From positions 62,001-126,000 of the forward strand of contig NZ_AWNH01000043.1 of the NCBI RefSeq assembly GCF_000482245.1: a stretch of DNA of 64,000 nt. The letters run 5' to 3'. Positions within the stretch are counted from its first letter, which is position 1. Every line of letters starts with the position of its first letter. Origin of the DNA: Leptolyngbya sp. Heron Island J (GTDB taxonomy: Bacteria > Cyanobacteriota > Cyanobacteriia > Phormidesmidales > Phormidesmidaceae). The notes below the pieces were generated by a model, which was not told the DNA's origin, searched no databases, and saw nothing but the letters and a program-made list of their open reading frames with translations. Both the position numbers and the translations under genes were made by a program. Of this stretch, positions 44,477-53,374 are shown one piece after another.

Positions 44477-45604
44477 TTAGTTTCTGCCTCCAAACTCCGA
44501 ATTCTGGGGGCAACATATCGTGTTGTTGATCACTAATCCACGTGCTGCCAGCGTCTTTTCAAAAAGAGACGTTGGCAGTGCTTGTTCTACCGACCATACG
44601 CCTGGTCGAGAGAGCTGACCGGACAGTACTAGTTGAGCCATGCTGCCGGTCCCATAGCCAGCGGCGGCAGCTGTATCTGGATGGGTGGCTGTGGCCAGAT
44701 ATCTTGCAGCTTGTCCGCGCTGTTGTCCATCAATAGCGAGACGCATGGCAATGCCAGTGCCACTGAAGCGATCGGTGACCTGGGTCATGGCATAGCTGAT
44801 TTGCGAGAGACTCTCTATGACAGCCGTTGATGTTAGCCAGCCTGCGGGTAACCGCGTCATCAGGCCGGTCAGACGATTGTAGGCATCAGGCAGCGAGCCA
44901 AACTTGGTGATGACGCTGTTTAGCTGGGGAAAGGATTGCGCCAGGGTGAGGGCTTCAACAGTATTAAACCAATAGACGCCAGCCCCTTGGTTGTAGGGTT
45001 CAGGAAAGGGAAGCACTTCTCGCTCGCTGTAGGGCTGAATCGTGACGTGCTGGCCGTTAACTTTGGCTGTAAACGGGGTTTGTAGCTCGATAAATGTGGT
45101 GCGCATCACCGTGACACCCGCCCCCCCTGAACCTGCCACCAGATAGCTCAGATGCACCTGATCAGCTGAGTCCAACTGCTCAATCCCCTGGCGGACCATG
45201 CTGTTGGAAATACCGGGAAATACTCCTGTACTGACAATACAGGAGACACCAGCAGCCTGGGCGACATCGCTCAGGGCCAGGGCTTCACTAACGTAATCAG
45301 GGCTATCGGCGATGTCAATGTAGGGGGTAGCCTGCTCAATACACTGCCTGAGAACCTGGAGGTCTCGGGTACGAAACGGTCCAGCACAGTGGATGACTAA
45401 GTCGTGAGCTGCGATCGCAGCCCCCACCTGGGCCTGATCCTCTAATCGCAAAGCGCGATACTGCTGACGCGGCTCCAACTTAAACCTAGGCTGGGGTCGT
45501 CGTCCGGTTAGGGTCAGAGTAACATCCGTGTGGCGTAACAAATCCAGGGCCACGCTACGACCAATCCGACCGCTACCACCAATAATTAAGACAGTTGAAG
45601 CCAT
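44477..45604 (-). CDS. saccharopine dehydrogenase-like NAD(P)-binding protein
   Basis: 375 residues from ATG 45604 (an earlier TTG adds 13 residues). Rossmann motif IIGGSGRIGRSVALDLL, then DLVIHCAGPFRTRDLQVL and YIDIADSPDYV, typical of the saccharopine-dehydrogenase-related proteins of cyanobacteria and plants. It is probably a cytosolic oxidoreductase. The members of this group have mixed or unknown substrates, and none can be named here. It is divergent from the permease gene with 74 bases between the starts. Confidence 0.8.
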   Translation of the reverse strand: MASTVLIIGGSGRIGRSVALDLLRHTDVTLTLTGRRPQPRFKLEPRQQYRALRLEDQAQVGAAIAAHDLVIHCAGPFRTRDLQVLRQCIEQATPYIDIADSPDYVSEALALSDVAQAAGVSCIVSTGVFPGISNSMVRQGIEQLDSADQVHLSYLVAGSGGAGVTVMRTTFIELQTPFTAKVNGQHVTIQPYSEREVLPFPEPYNQGAGVYWFNTVEALTLAQSFPQLNSVITKFGSLPDAYNRLTGLMTRLPAGWLTSTAVIESLSQISYAMTQVTDRFSGTGIAMRLAIDGQQRGQAARYLATATHPDTAAAAGYGTGSMAQLVLSGQLSRPGVWSVEQALPTSLFEKTLAARGLVINNTICCPQNSEFGGRN

Positions 45605-45678
45605 GGTTGGGGCAAGCAAAACACAGTACAACAGTTGATGCAACGGTCAACTATGGCTGACAATAAGTCAACCCATTG

Positions 45679-47364
45679 ATGTTGACTGCAGCGTTCATGA
45701 TCACCCCCACAACGACGGAAGTGTCTCGCCTCCCTTTGCCCCGCTTCAATGGCTGGACCCTGGTGGTATGGCTGATCGCATTGCTGGTGGCGTCACCCAT
45801 TTTAGTGGTTTTGGGCAGTATCTTCTCGCCCAGCGAAGGGGTTTTTAGCCATCTGGCTTCAACCGTGCTGACCCAGTACATTACCCATTCTTTACTGTTG
45901 ATGGTGGGAGTGGGGGCAGGGGTACTGGTTTTGGGAATTGGCACCGCCTGGCTGGTGACCATGTGTCGCTTTCCCGGCAGTCGTATATTTGAGTGGGCGC
46001 TGCTGCTGCCGCTGGCTGCCCCCGCCTATTTGTTGGCCTATACCTACACGGACTGGTTGGATTATTTTGGGCCGGTGCAGCTGTGGTTGCGATCTCTCTT
46101 TGGCTGGCAATCCGTTAACGATTACTGGTTTCCCGATGTTCGCTCGGTGGGCGGGGCAATTATCATGTTTAGCCTCACCCTCTATCCCTATGTTTATATG
46201 CTGACGCGGGTAGCCTTTCTAGAACAGTCGGTTTGTACCCTAGAAGCCAGCCGTTCCCTAGGGTGTGGCCCCTGGCGCAGTTTCTTTAAAGTTGCCCTAC
46301 CCCTGGCCCGACCAGCCATCGTCGCCGGGCTCTCCCTGGCATTGATGGAAACCTTGAGCGACTTTGGCACCGTTGACTACTTTGGCGTAGCCACCTTTAC
46401 CACGGGTATTTATCGCACCTGGTTTGGCATGGGAGCCCAGATCGCCGCAGCCCAGCTATCAGCCATGCTCATGGTTTTCATTTTGGTGCTGATTATCCTA
46501 GAACGTTGGTCACGCCGACAGGCCAAATATTACCAGGCCAAAAATAGTGTTCAACGGCCCCAAACCTATTCCCTCAAAGGCCTACGAGCCTTGGGAGCAA
46601 CCCTGGCCTGTGGTCTGCCAATTGCCCTGGGTCTGTTGTTACCCGCCGGGTTACTAATGCAAATGACCGTGACCCATCTTGATGAAACTCTGGACAACCG
46701 ATTTTTGGAACTGGCCCGGCATAGCCTGATTCTAGCTGGGCTCACCGCCGGTTTAGGCGTGGTTATTGCCCTGGTACTCGGCTACGGGGAGCGCCTGAGT
46801 AAACAACGGCTAGTTAACCTGGGGGTACGGCTCGCGTCCATGGGCTATGCCGTACCTGGTGCTGTCATTGCTGTCGGTATCTTGATTCCTGTTGTTAGCT
46901 TCGACAAGCGCCTGGCTAACTGGGTGGAAGCCACCACCGGCAACAATATTGGGCTCATTCTCAGTGGTACGATCACTGCTCTAATTTTTGCCTATTTAGT
47001 TAGGTTTCTCGCGGTGGCCCTGGGAACCGTCGAGTCAGGTCTGGCTAAAATTCGTCCCACTATCGATGATGCAGCCCGCAGTTTGGGCTGTTCCCCCACC
47101 CAAACCTTGATCAGAATCCATACACCGCTGATGGCCAGTAGTCTCCTGACAGCGATGATCCTGGTCTTTGTGGATGTGATGAAAGAACTGCCCGCTACGC
47201 TAGTGATGCGGCCGTTTAATTTTGATACCCTAGCAGTCAGGGTGTATCAATATGCCTCTGATGAACGCCTGGTGGAAGCCTCAGCTCCGGCGTTAATGAT
47301 TCTGTTGGTGGGGCTGTTGCCCGTCATTCTACTCAGCTGGCGAATTGCCAGAGAGCGCCAGTGA
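45679..47364 (+). CDS. ferric-iron-type ABC transporter permease (FutB/AfuB-like)
   Basis: About 561 residues; ATG 45697 is an alternative start. About twelve helices in two homologous halves, each with an EAA loop (EASRSLGCGPWRSFFKVALPLARP and DAARSLGCSPTQTLIRIHTPLM), as in fused BPD permeases. ETLSDFGTVDYFGVATFTTGIYRTWF is characteristic of iron(III) permeases. It forms the inner-membrane channel of an Fe(III) importer. The binding protein and ATPase are not in the window, so they must be encoded elsewhere. Confidence 0.88.
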   Translation: MLTAAFMITPTTTEVSRLPLPRFNGWTLVVWLIALLVASPILVVLGSIFSPSEGVFSHLASTVLTQYITHSLLLMVGVGAGVLVLGIGTAWLVTMCRFPGSRIFEWALLLPLAAPAYLLAYTYTDWLDYFGPVQLWLRSLFGWQSVNDYWFPDVRSVGGAIIMFSLTLYPYVYMLTRVAFLEQSVCTLEASRSLGCGPWRSFFKVALPLARPAIVAGLSLALMETLSDFGTVDYFGVATFTTGIYRTWFGMGAQIAAAQLSAMLMVFILVLIILERWSRRQAKYYQAKNSVQRPQTYSLKGLRALGATLACGLPIALGLLLPAGLLMQMTVTHLDETLDNRFLELARHSLILAGLTAGLGVVIALVLGYGERLSKQRLVNLGVRLASMGYAVPGAVIAVGILIPVVSFDKRLANWVEATTGNNIGLILSGTITALIFAYLVRFLAVALGTVESGLAKIRPTIDDAARSLGCSPTQTLIRIHTPLMASSLLTAMILVFVDVMKELPATLVMRPFNFDTLAVRVYQYASDERLVEASAPALMILLVGLLPVILLSWRIARERQ

Positions 47365-47388
47365 GACGGCATGAGTGAGACGGCATGA
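47361..47388. repeat. two tandem 14-mers at the permease stop
   Basis: GTGAGACGGCATGA is repeated exactly, the first copy containing the stop codon. A third partial unit (GTGAGAGGA) follows. Confidence 0.7.
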
Positions 47389-47420
47389 GTGAGAGGACTA
47401 GGAGAGATTTTTTAAAGTGG

Positions 47421-48737
47421 CTAGAGCCAGGCTTGTAACATCAGATAGCCGATACTTAAACTGGTAAACAACACACTGGGAGAGAGCCAGGTTGCGACCA
47501 CCTCGCGATGATGGTGAATTTGACTATAGCCACTGTGCAAGGTCAAAAATGTGTGGTGGCTAGTCACACACAGCAGCAACAACCACAGCCACGGTAGCCT
47601 GAGGGCAACAGGGCTAATCAGGACAAATATGCCCAGGGGGAGGACGGTGGCTCCAGCAATAAAGGTATCACCAGCCCAGTTTCCCTGACGGCGGAGAAAC
47701 AGGCGTGAGATCCCTAACATGATGATCAAACTTAAAAATGTTGCACTTCCTGATAGCCAGAGAGCACTAAGAGCCGTATTTCTACTGGCTTCCAGGGAGG
47801 CAAACTGTAGCACGTAGCCTCCCAGGGTAAAGCCGCTCAAACCCACCCCCGCTAGCAGACAGCCAACCGGCAGCGCCTGACGTGAGCCGAGATGGCTGTA
47901 TATCGCCGGCAGTTCTGCTGCTGGATTGCCCAAGAGGCCAAACACCAGACGATTAAACTGCCCTAACAACTGCAATCGTCTGGGGGCGACTTTGGAACCA
48001 GCTGGGGAACTGCGCTTAAACCGTCGCTGCTGACGTAGGATCTGAATGCGATCGCAGCTGCGATGATACCCTTCCAAATCTCCTTGGGCCTGATAGTGCA
48101 TTGAGGCCGTTTGCAAATCAGTAATCGCCTCGTCCCACTCATGAATATCTTCATAGGCCACGGCCCGCTGAAAATAAGCCTGGGGATCATCGGATTCCTG
48201 GGCAATGGCTTCGGTAAACGCGGCGATCGCACTTTCGGTATACCCCAGCCGATATCGCGCTAGCCCCAGGTAGTAATAGGTCTGGGGTAAGATTTGGGTA
48301 AATTGCAATAATCGCTGACAGTCGGCCAGTACCCCCGCATCATCCTCTAAGATGTAGCGGACCTGAGCCCGTCGCAAATAGGCTTCCGCCAGGCTCGGCT
48401 GTAGCTCAATCGCCCGATCAAAATCAGCCAGCGCTGCCTTATAGTGGCGAGTCAGCGTCTGCTGAATTCCTCGTAGATAAAAATCATGGGCGGTTTGGGG
48501 TCGAGTGCCATCATACTCAGTTGTCCCCGTGTGGTCGTAGCGCTGCCGCTGCACCTGATCGGTCAATACTTCATAGGCCTCATGCAAGGCTCGAAACTTT
48601 TCTAACGCACCGGGATCATCTGGATTTAGATCCGGGTGATAGCGTCGTGCCAATCGTCGAAACGCCGCTTTTATTTCCGCTGGAGTGGCATTGGGAGATA
48701 TTTGTAACCGGGCATAATAGTCGTCAGGAATGGCCAT
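47421..48737 (-). CDS. DnaJ-domain protein with TPR repeats and C-terminal membrane segments
   Basis: 438 residues from ATG 48737; the frame continues upstream, but the J domain begins here. J domain ~3-68 with the HPD motif (YHPDLNPDD). TPR-like helices ~85-225 (AALADFDRAIELQPSLAEAYLRRAQV, SAIAAFTEAIAQESDDPQAYFQRAV). Then a basic linker and about four hydrophobic segments (~290-435). It would recruit Hsp70 to a membrane site, and the TPRs may bind clients. Such DnaJ-TPR-membrane proteins are common in cyanobacteria. Specific role unknown. Confidence 0.85.
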   Translation of the reverse strand: MAIPDDYYARLQISPNATPAEIKAAFRRLARRYHPDLNPDDPGALEKFRALHEAYEVLTDQVQRQRYDHTGTTEYDGTRPQTAHDFYLRGIQQTLTRHYKAALADFDRAIELQPSLAEAYLRRAQVRYILEDDAGVLADCQRLLQFTQILPQTYYYLGLARYRLGYTESAIAAFTEAIAQESDDPQAYFQRAVAYEDIHEWDEAITDLQTASMHYQAQGDLEGYHRSCDRIQILRQQRRFKRSSPAGSKVAPRRLQLLGQFNRLVFGLLGNPAAELPAIYSHLGSRQALPVGCLLAGVGLSGFTLGGYVLQFASLEASRNTALSALWLSGSATFLSLIIMLGISRLFLRRQGNWAGDTFIAGATVLPLGIFVLISPVALRLPWLWLLLLCVTSHHTFLTLHSGYSQIHHHREVVATWLSPSVLFTSLSIGYLMLQAWL

Positions 48738-48987
48738 AGACAACCAAACAAGTGGGATATCAATATAAGTGATGATGCACCCATTGTAGTCATTCCACAC
48801 TAGGGACCACACTAGGGAAGGGAAAATGGGGTCAGCCATAGGCAGACGACACCCTAACCTTCCTACCTATTGTTAGATCTTCAGATATTTTGCCGTTCAG
48901 TCCGTAGAATTTAAGCCACTTACACAAAGTTAAGTGACTCATCCTCACACTTCCATCCTCATACCTTTGTCCGCCGCTATCCTTTAC

Positions 48988-51405
48988 CTACAGCAAGGTT
49001 TCAACAACCGTAGCGGCAAGAGAGTTTCCAAAATACTCAACGGTGACAGCGGTACCTGGTGTTGCGTAGCCGAGGGGTAAATACGCATAGATAATACATC
49101 GGCCTAAACAATAGCCATAGCCAGCACTGGTGACATAGCCCAATACTTTGCCATCTGCCACCACTGGTTCCTTCCCCATCACAACCGCTGTCGGGTCATC
49201 CAGGGTGAGATAACATAGCTTGCGACTGGGATAGTCCCGACGTTGTAACAGGGCTTCTTTGCCAATAAAGTCTCCTGGCTCAGGTCTGACGGCAAACCCT
49301 AAACCCGCTTCGTAGGGATCATATTCAGTATGAATATCGCTACCCCAGAGCAAAAAGCCTTTTTCTAAACGCAGTGTGTCAAACGCGCCCATGCCAGCGG
49401 CAACCATCCCATGGGTTTGACCCGCTGTCCACAGCATATCCCAAAGCTTTAGGCCCGATTCGCTCAGGGCATAGATCTCCCAGCCTGCTTCACCCACATA
49501 AGAGACTCGTGATGCCAGGACCGGAATATTGCCGATATAAAATGACCGATTGGTAAAGAAACCAAAGGCTGATTTTGATACATCCACCTGAGTCAGGGAT
49601 TGGAGAACGGCCTCGGCTTTTGGTCCCCACAGACCAACACAGCAATAGCTGGAGGATACATCCACAATTTGTACCGAGCTGTCTGCGGGCACATGGGCTT
49701 TCATCCAGGCTAGGTCGTGACCGTGAGCTGAACCGCCAGTAATCACCCAGTATTTTTGGGGACCCAGACGACTCACGGTCAGATCGCACATAATGCCGCC
49801 ATTGGCGTCTAGCATAGCGGTGTAGATCACTTTGCCCACGGGTTTATCGATGTTGTTGGCACAGAGGTTTTGCAGATAATCCACCACACCAGGGCCGGTG
49901 ATTTCAAACTTGGCAAAGGGGGTAAGGTCGTAGAGAGCGACGCGATCGCGAGTGGCCAGATGCTCTGCTCCCTGAATCGGTGACCAGTTTTTAGCGGCCC
50001 AGCCCTGTCGCGCAGGAATAGAATACTCCTCCAAAAGATTGGCATTCGTTTCAAAATACTGGGGCCGCTCCCAGCCCGCACTCACTACAAACTGGGCTCC
50101 CAGTTCCTGCAGACGTGGATAAAAGGGACTCACCCGTAAGCCCCGTGAGTGGGTCTGCTGGTCCAGCGGGTGAATGATGTCGTAAACCTCGTCATACTGC
50201 TGGGCTCCCGCTTTGAGTACATAGTCTGCGCTTTTACACACATCGGGAAAGCGGTGAATATCCATCTCATGGAGATCAAGGCTCGTGACACCGCTCGTCA
50301 TCAGTTCCGCCACCAGTTTGCCCACACCGCCACCATGGGTCACCCACACGGCTTCTGCGACCCAAAAACCTTTGGTCTTGGCGGATTCACCCACAACAGA
50401 GCCGCTGTCTGGGGTAAAGGAAAACAGGCCATTCATCTTGTCGGTTAGCTCAGCCTGGGCAACAGCCGGAAACAACTCCTGGGTGGATTTCCAGGCCGGA
50501 GCAAAATATTCTTCTGTAAACGGCATCACAGAGGGCATCACGGGCGCATCGGCGTAGGGCAAAATGTTATCTGGGTCCACCAGCAGCGGTTCGTGCTGAT
50601 AGGAGCCAATCCCCCAACAGTTCTGATGCTGTCGGAAATACATGGCATGATCCTGGTGGCGCACAATGGGCATCGCCACTTCTGCAGTTGCCGTTGCCAG
50701 TTCAGGGATAGGGCCTGTTTTGACATACTGATGTTGCACAGGAGTCAGGGGAATAATCTCCCCCACCATGCGACCGATGCGCGGTCCCCAAATCCCGGCA
50801 CAGACCAGCACCTTATCGGTTTTAATGCGACCTTCATCGGTCACCACCGCCTGCACTTGACCATTGACCACCTTAATATCTGTAACCAAAGTCTCCCCAT
50901 AGAATTTAGCCGCAGCGCCAGCTCCCTTGGCCAACGCCTCAGCCGCTCGCAGGGCTTTAGCGATACCATCGGTCGGCACATAGTAGCCCCCGAGAATTTT
51001 AGCCGCATCGATCAGGGGTACCTTAGCTTTCACCTCAGCTGGAGTCAGCAGACAGGCTCCCTCTAAGCCCCAGGATTTTGCCCAGCCCAACTTACGTTTG
51101 AGTTCCTGCAGACGGGCTTCGGTATAGGCCACTTCCACCCCACCCACTGGATAATAGGCCGGTCCCTCCTCGGTGCTGAGCTGGCTGTAGAGCTCAGCTG
51201 TATACTTAGCCAACAGCGTCATGGTTTTAGATGAATTGGTCTGAAACACCAGACCAGGGGCATGGGAGGTGGACCCACCAGTGGCAAATAGGGGGCCTTG
51301 ATCAACCACAACAATGTCGGTCCAGCCAAGCTGGGCTAGGTGATAGGCAGTGCTACAACCAACAATACCCGCGCCAATGATGACAACAGATGCGTTTGTT
51401 TTCAT
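48988..51405 (-). CDS. dimethylglycine/sarcosine dehydrogenase-like flavoprotein with GcvT domain
   Basis: 805 residues from ATG 51405 (AGGA upstream). N-terminal FAD oxidoreductase (VVIIGAGIVGCSTAYHLAQLG) with GGSTSHAPGLVFQTN, the conserved His region where FAD is covalently held in this family. A middle domain follows, then the GcvT folate-binding domain (~440-700: LYDLTPFAKFEITGPGVVDYLQ, GEAGWEIYALSESG) and the GcvT C-terminal barrel. Such enzymes demethylate dimethylglycine (or sarcosine) and pass formaldehyde to tetrahydrofolate. It lies 83 bases downstream of the Rieske oxygenase gene, same strand. Beside that gene and the betaine transporter, dimethylglycine is the likeliest substrate (inference). 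Confidence 0.88.
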   Translation of the reverse strand: MKTNASVVIIGAGIVGCSTAYHLAQLGWTDIVVVDQGPLFATGGSTSHAPGLVFQTNSSKTMTLLAKYTAELYSQLSTEEGPAYYPVGGVEVAYTEARLQELKRKLGWAKSWGLEGACLLTPAEVKAKVPLIDAAKILGGYYVPTDGIAKALRAAEALAKGAGAAAKFYGETLVTDIKVVNGQVQAVVTDEGRIKTDKVLVCAGIWGPRIGRMVGEIIPLTPVQHQYVKTGPIPELATATAEVAMPIVRHQDHAMYFRQHQNCWGIGSYQHEPLLVDPDNILPYADAPVMPSVMPFTEEYFAPAWKSTQELFPAVAQAELTDKMNGLFSFTPDSGSVVGESAKTKGFWVAEAVWVTHGGGVGKLVAELMTSGVTSLDLHEMDIHRFPDVCKSADYVLKAGAQQYDEVYDIIHPLDQQTHSRGLRVSPFYPRLQELGAQFVVSAGWERPQYFETNANLLEEYSIPARQGWAAKNWSPIQGAEHLATRDRVALYDLTPFAKFEITGPGVVDYLQNLCANNIDKPVGKVIYTAMLDANGGIMCDLTVSRLGPQKYWVITGGSAHGHDLAWMKAHVPADSSVQIVDVSSSYCCVGLWGPKAEAVLQSLTQVDVSKSAFGFFTNRSFYIGNIPVLASRVSYVGEAGWEIYALSESGLKLWDMLWTAGQTHGMVAAGMGAFDTLRLEKGFLLWGSDIHTEYDPYEAGLGFAVRPEPGDFIGKEALLQRRDYPSRKLCYLTLDDPTAVVMGKEPVVADGKVLGYVTSAGYGYCLGRCIIYAYLPLGYATPGTAVTVEYFGNSLAATVVETLL

Positions 51406-51487
51406 GAAAAATCCTGGGACTAAAAGGTAGAGGAGATAAAGGGGGAAGACGGTGCCCACCGGACCAAAGGGGGGGATCAGGGCAAAA

Positions 51488-52702
51488 TCAGCTCCCTACC
51501 GCCCTAGCAATGGCCTGTTGAAATTGATAGACAGTTTGTTCCAGTTCAGGCGAGAAACACCCGCCGTCAAACCCAGGAGATTGGCGACCGATCTGCATCC
51601 GTTCAATCATGGCGATATCTTCATCGTTGGTTACCTGCCACAGGTCGATGGGCAAATGACGTAGGGCTTGGTTCTCCGGCGTCATGGCCCCGTCTCCCAC
51701 AAAGTAGAAAAGCATCCGCTCTGCGGTTTTATCAGGGCTGATGGGGTTGGCCAGAAACACCAGAAAGTAGTCGGGGTGAACCCCCAACATAAGATTGGGA
51801 AAGACGGTAATGTATTCGGCTATGGTTTGTTTTCCCGACGATTCTAAGTTGGGAAAGGTTGGTAGTGAACGCCCGTCTACGACACCGCTTTTATACTGCA
51901 GACTGCCCTGACCCACATGTGGACCGCCGAGATCAAATCCAAAGTGGTCTTCCATCCGAGAACAGCTGTTGAGGGCCGGATGCACCCAGCTGAGGTGATA
52001 GCTTTCCGAAAAGTTTTCTACTGCTAGCTTCCAGTTGGCATTGCACTCCAGACCAACTTCCCGTGACTCCCGTCTGAGCAAGCTGAGGTCATAATCAGAC
52101 CAGCGCTCGATTGCCGGTTTTAAATACTCGGTGAGCGGTGGGGCATCCCCCGATAGATTGACAAACACCAAGTCTAACCATTGCTCGCATCGAATCGGAA
52201 TCAGGCCTTTGCGATCGCGCTCAAAGCCACTGTAAGAATCCTGATAGTATCCACCAAAGTGGGGGGTGCCTTTGAGAGTGCCGTCTAGCCTGTAGGTCCA
52301 GGAATGGTAAGGACACTGGATACGACCGCTGACATTACAGGGCTTGTCCACTAGCTGCAGCCCCCGATGACGACAGATATTGTGAAAGGCTCGCAGCGGT
52401 GGCGGGCTGGTTGAATCGGGATGAATGCGATCGCGCACCAACACAATCGATATCCCAGCCACATCCGTGGGATAAACATCTCCTGGATTCGGCAAATCCG
52501 ATGCCAGGCCCACACAAACCCAAGCCTGGCTAAACACTGTCTGCCGCTCTCGCTCTAGATACTGAGCAGAGGTATAAGCTGCCGCCAAAAGACCGGATTG
52601 ACGATCCTGGGAGGGAACAGCAGAGGACTCTAAACAAACGTCAGACGTTTGCCGACTGACAGAATCACTGACGGGTTTTGAAACGACGTGGGGGGAATTC
52701 AT
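51488..52702 (-). CDS. Rieske non-haem iron oxygenase, candidate glycine betaine monooxygenase
   Basis: 404 residues. Rieske [2Fe-2S] ligands are exact: Cys110-x-His112, 17 residues, Cys130-x2-His133. The catalytic iron site follows at NWKLAVENFSESYHLSWVHP (two His) with a C-terminal acidic ligand region. Such alpha subunits hydroxylate aromatic rings or N-methyl groups. Members acting on quaternary amines remove a methyl from betaine, choline or carnitine. Its neighbours (dimethylglycine dehydrogenase-like, BCCT transporter, sarcosine oxidase) make betaine to dimethylglycine the best guess. The required reductase (GbcB-like) is not encoded here. It is divergent from the transporter gene across a 672-base control region. 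Confidence 0.82.
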   Translation of the reverse strand: MNSPHVVSKPVSDSVSRQTSDVCLESSAVPSQDRQSGLLAAAYTSAQYLERERQTVFSQAWVCVGLASDLPNPGDVYPTDVAGISIVLVRDRIHPDSTSPPPLRAFHNICRHRGLQLVDKPCNVSGRIQCPYHSWTYRLDGTLKGTPHFGGYYQDSYSGFERDRKGLIPIRCEQWLDLVFVNLSGDAPPLTEYLKPAIERWSDYDLSLLRRESREVGLECNANWKLAVENFSESYHLSWVHPALNSCSRMEDHFGFDLGGPHVGQGSLQYKSGVVDGRSLPTFPNLESSGKQTIAEYITVFPNLMLGVHPDYFLVFLANPISPDKTAERMLFYFVGDGAMTPENQALRHLPIDLWQVTNDEDIAMIERMQIGRQSPGFDGGCFSPELEQTVYQFQQAIARAVGS

Positions 52703-52766
52703 ACTCTGCCTCAGTGGTCATGCACCCTATCTCGAATAATGGTGGATGCTCTTGATTATTTTTAGG

Positions 52767-52801
52767 TTGCAATTACAAAAATTAAACTTGTAATTACAAG
52801 T
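52767..52801. promoter_or_regulatory. paired palindromic operators, candidate GntR-type sites
   Basis: ACTTGTAATTACAAGT (52786-52801) is a perfect 16-bp palindrome. TTGCAATTACAA (52767-52778) is a near-copy. Their centres are 21 bases apart, two helical turns. They lie 65-100 bases upstream of the oxygenase start. Confidence 0.6.
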
Positions 52802-53099
52802 CCTGAAACCACAGAATATGGATTCAAACTTTTATTTAAATTGTTATGTTTTTGACAATTTATAGATTTTTGTTAGAAAATAAACTAAAGGCATTTGGCA
52901 GGGTTTGAAGCATAGGTATTTTAGGAAAAGCCTATCTAAAATAGGGATTCAGCCATTTATATTGAGGTCAAACCCAATTCCAGACATTGTTTTAGGCTGT
53001 TATTATTTTCAAGATTTCCAGACATCTGAACCATTGCCTGATAAAGTTTAATCGTCCTAAAAAGTTATTTTTCCATCAGCAACCTGTGACATTTAAAAC

Positions 53100-53111
53100 T
53101 TGTAGTGACAA
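53100..53111. promoter_or_regulatory. third candidate operator
   Basis: TTGTAGTGACAA matches the outer arms TTGT/ACAA of the two sites at 52767-52801. It is nearer the transporter gene. Confidence 0.4.
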
Positions 53112-53176
53112 CTGTATAGATAAAGACAGAGGCGTCATAATGCTCCCCTTATCTTGAAGCTAATGTTGAAATCTAA

Positions 53177-53266
53177 GCCGTTGCTGATTTAGAGGATGAA
53201 CCACTCGATTAGAAACGCTATAGGGTGGCGTCTTAAAGACGAAATCATGCTGAGGATCAGTAACGC
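53177..53266 (+). repeat. copy E of the ~90-bp palindromic element
   Basis: GCCGTTGCTGATTTAGAGG ... GAGGATCAGTAACGC. Inner hairpin CGTCT-TAA-AGACG. It lies about 110 bases before the BCCT gene. Confidence 0.78.
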
Positions 53267-53374
53267 TGAAGAACGCGCTGCTGTTTTGAAGAGCACCATT
53301 GCTGATGGTCAATCCATAATTTTTCCATAGAGCAGATATTCTATGCTCGCTCTACCCATTGGAGTAGTACTACC

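Larger units (their letters stand above)
52703..53374. other. divergent control region of the betaine cluster
   Basis: 672 AT-rich bases between the oppositely oriented oxygenase and transporter genes. It holds three TTGYARTKACAA sites (52767, 52788 and 53100) and palindromic element copy E (53177-53266). No gene seen. Confidence 0.65.
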
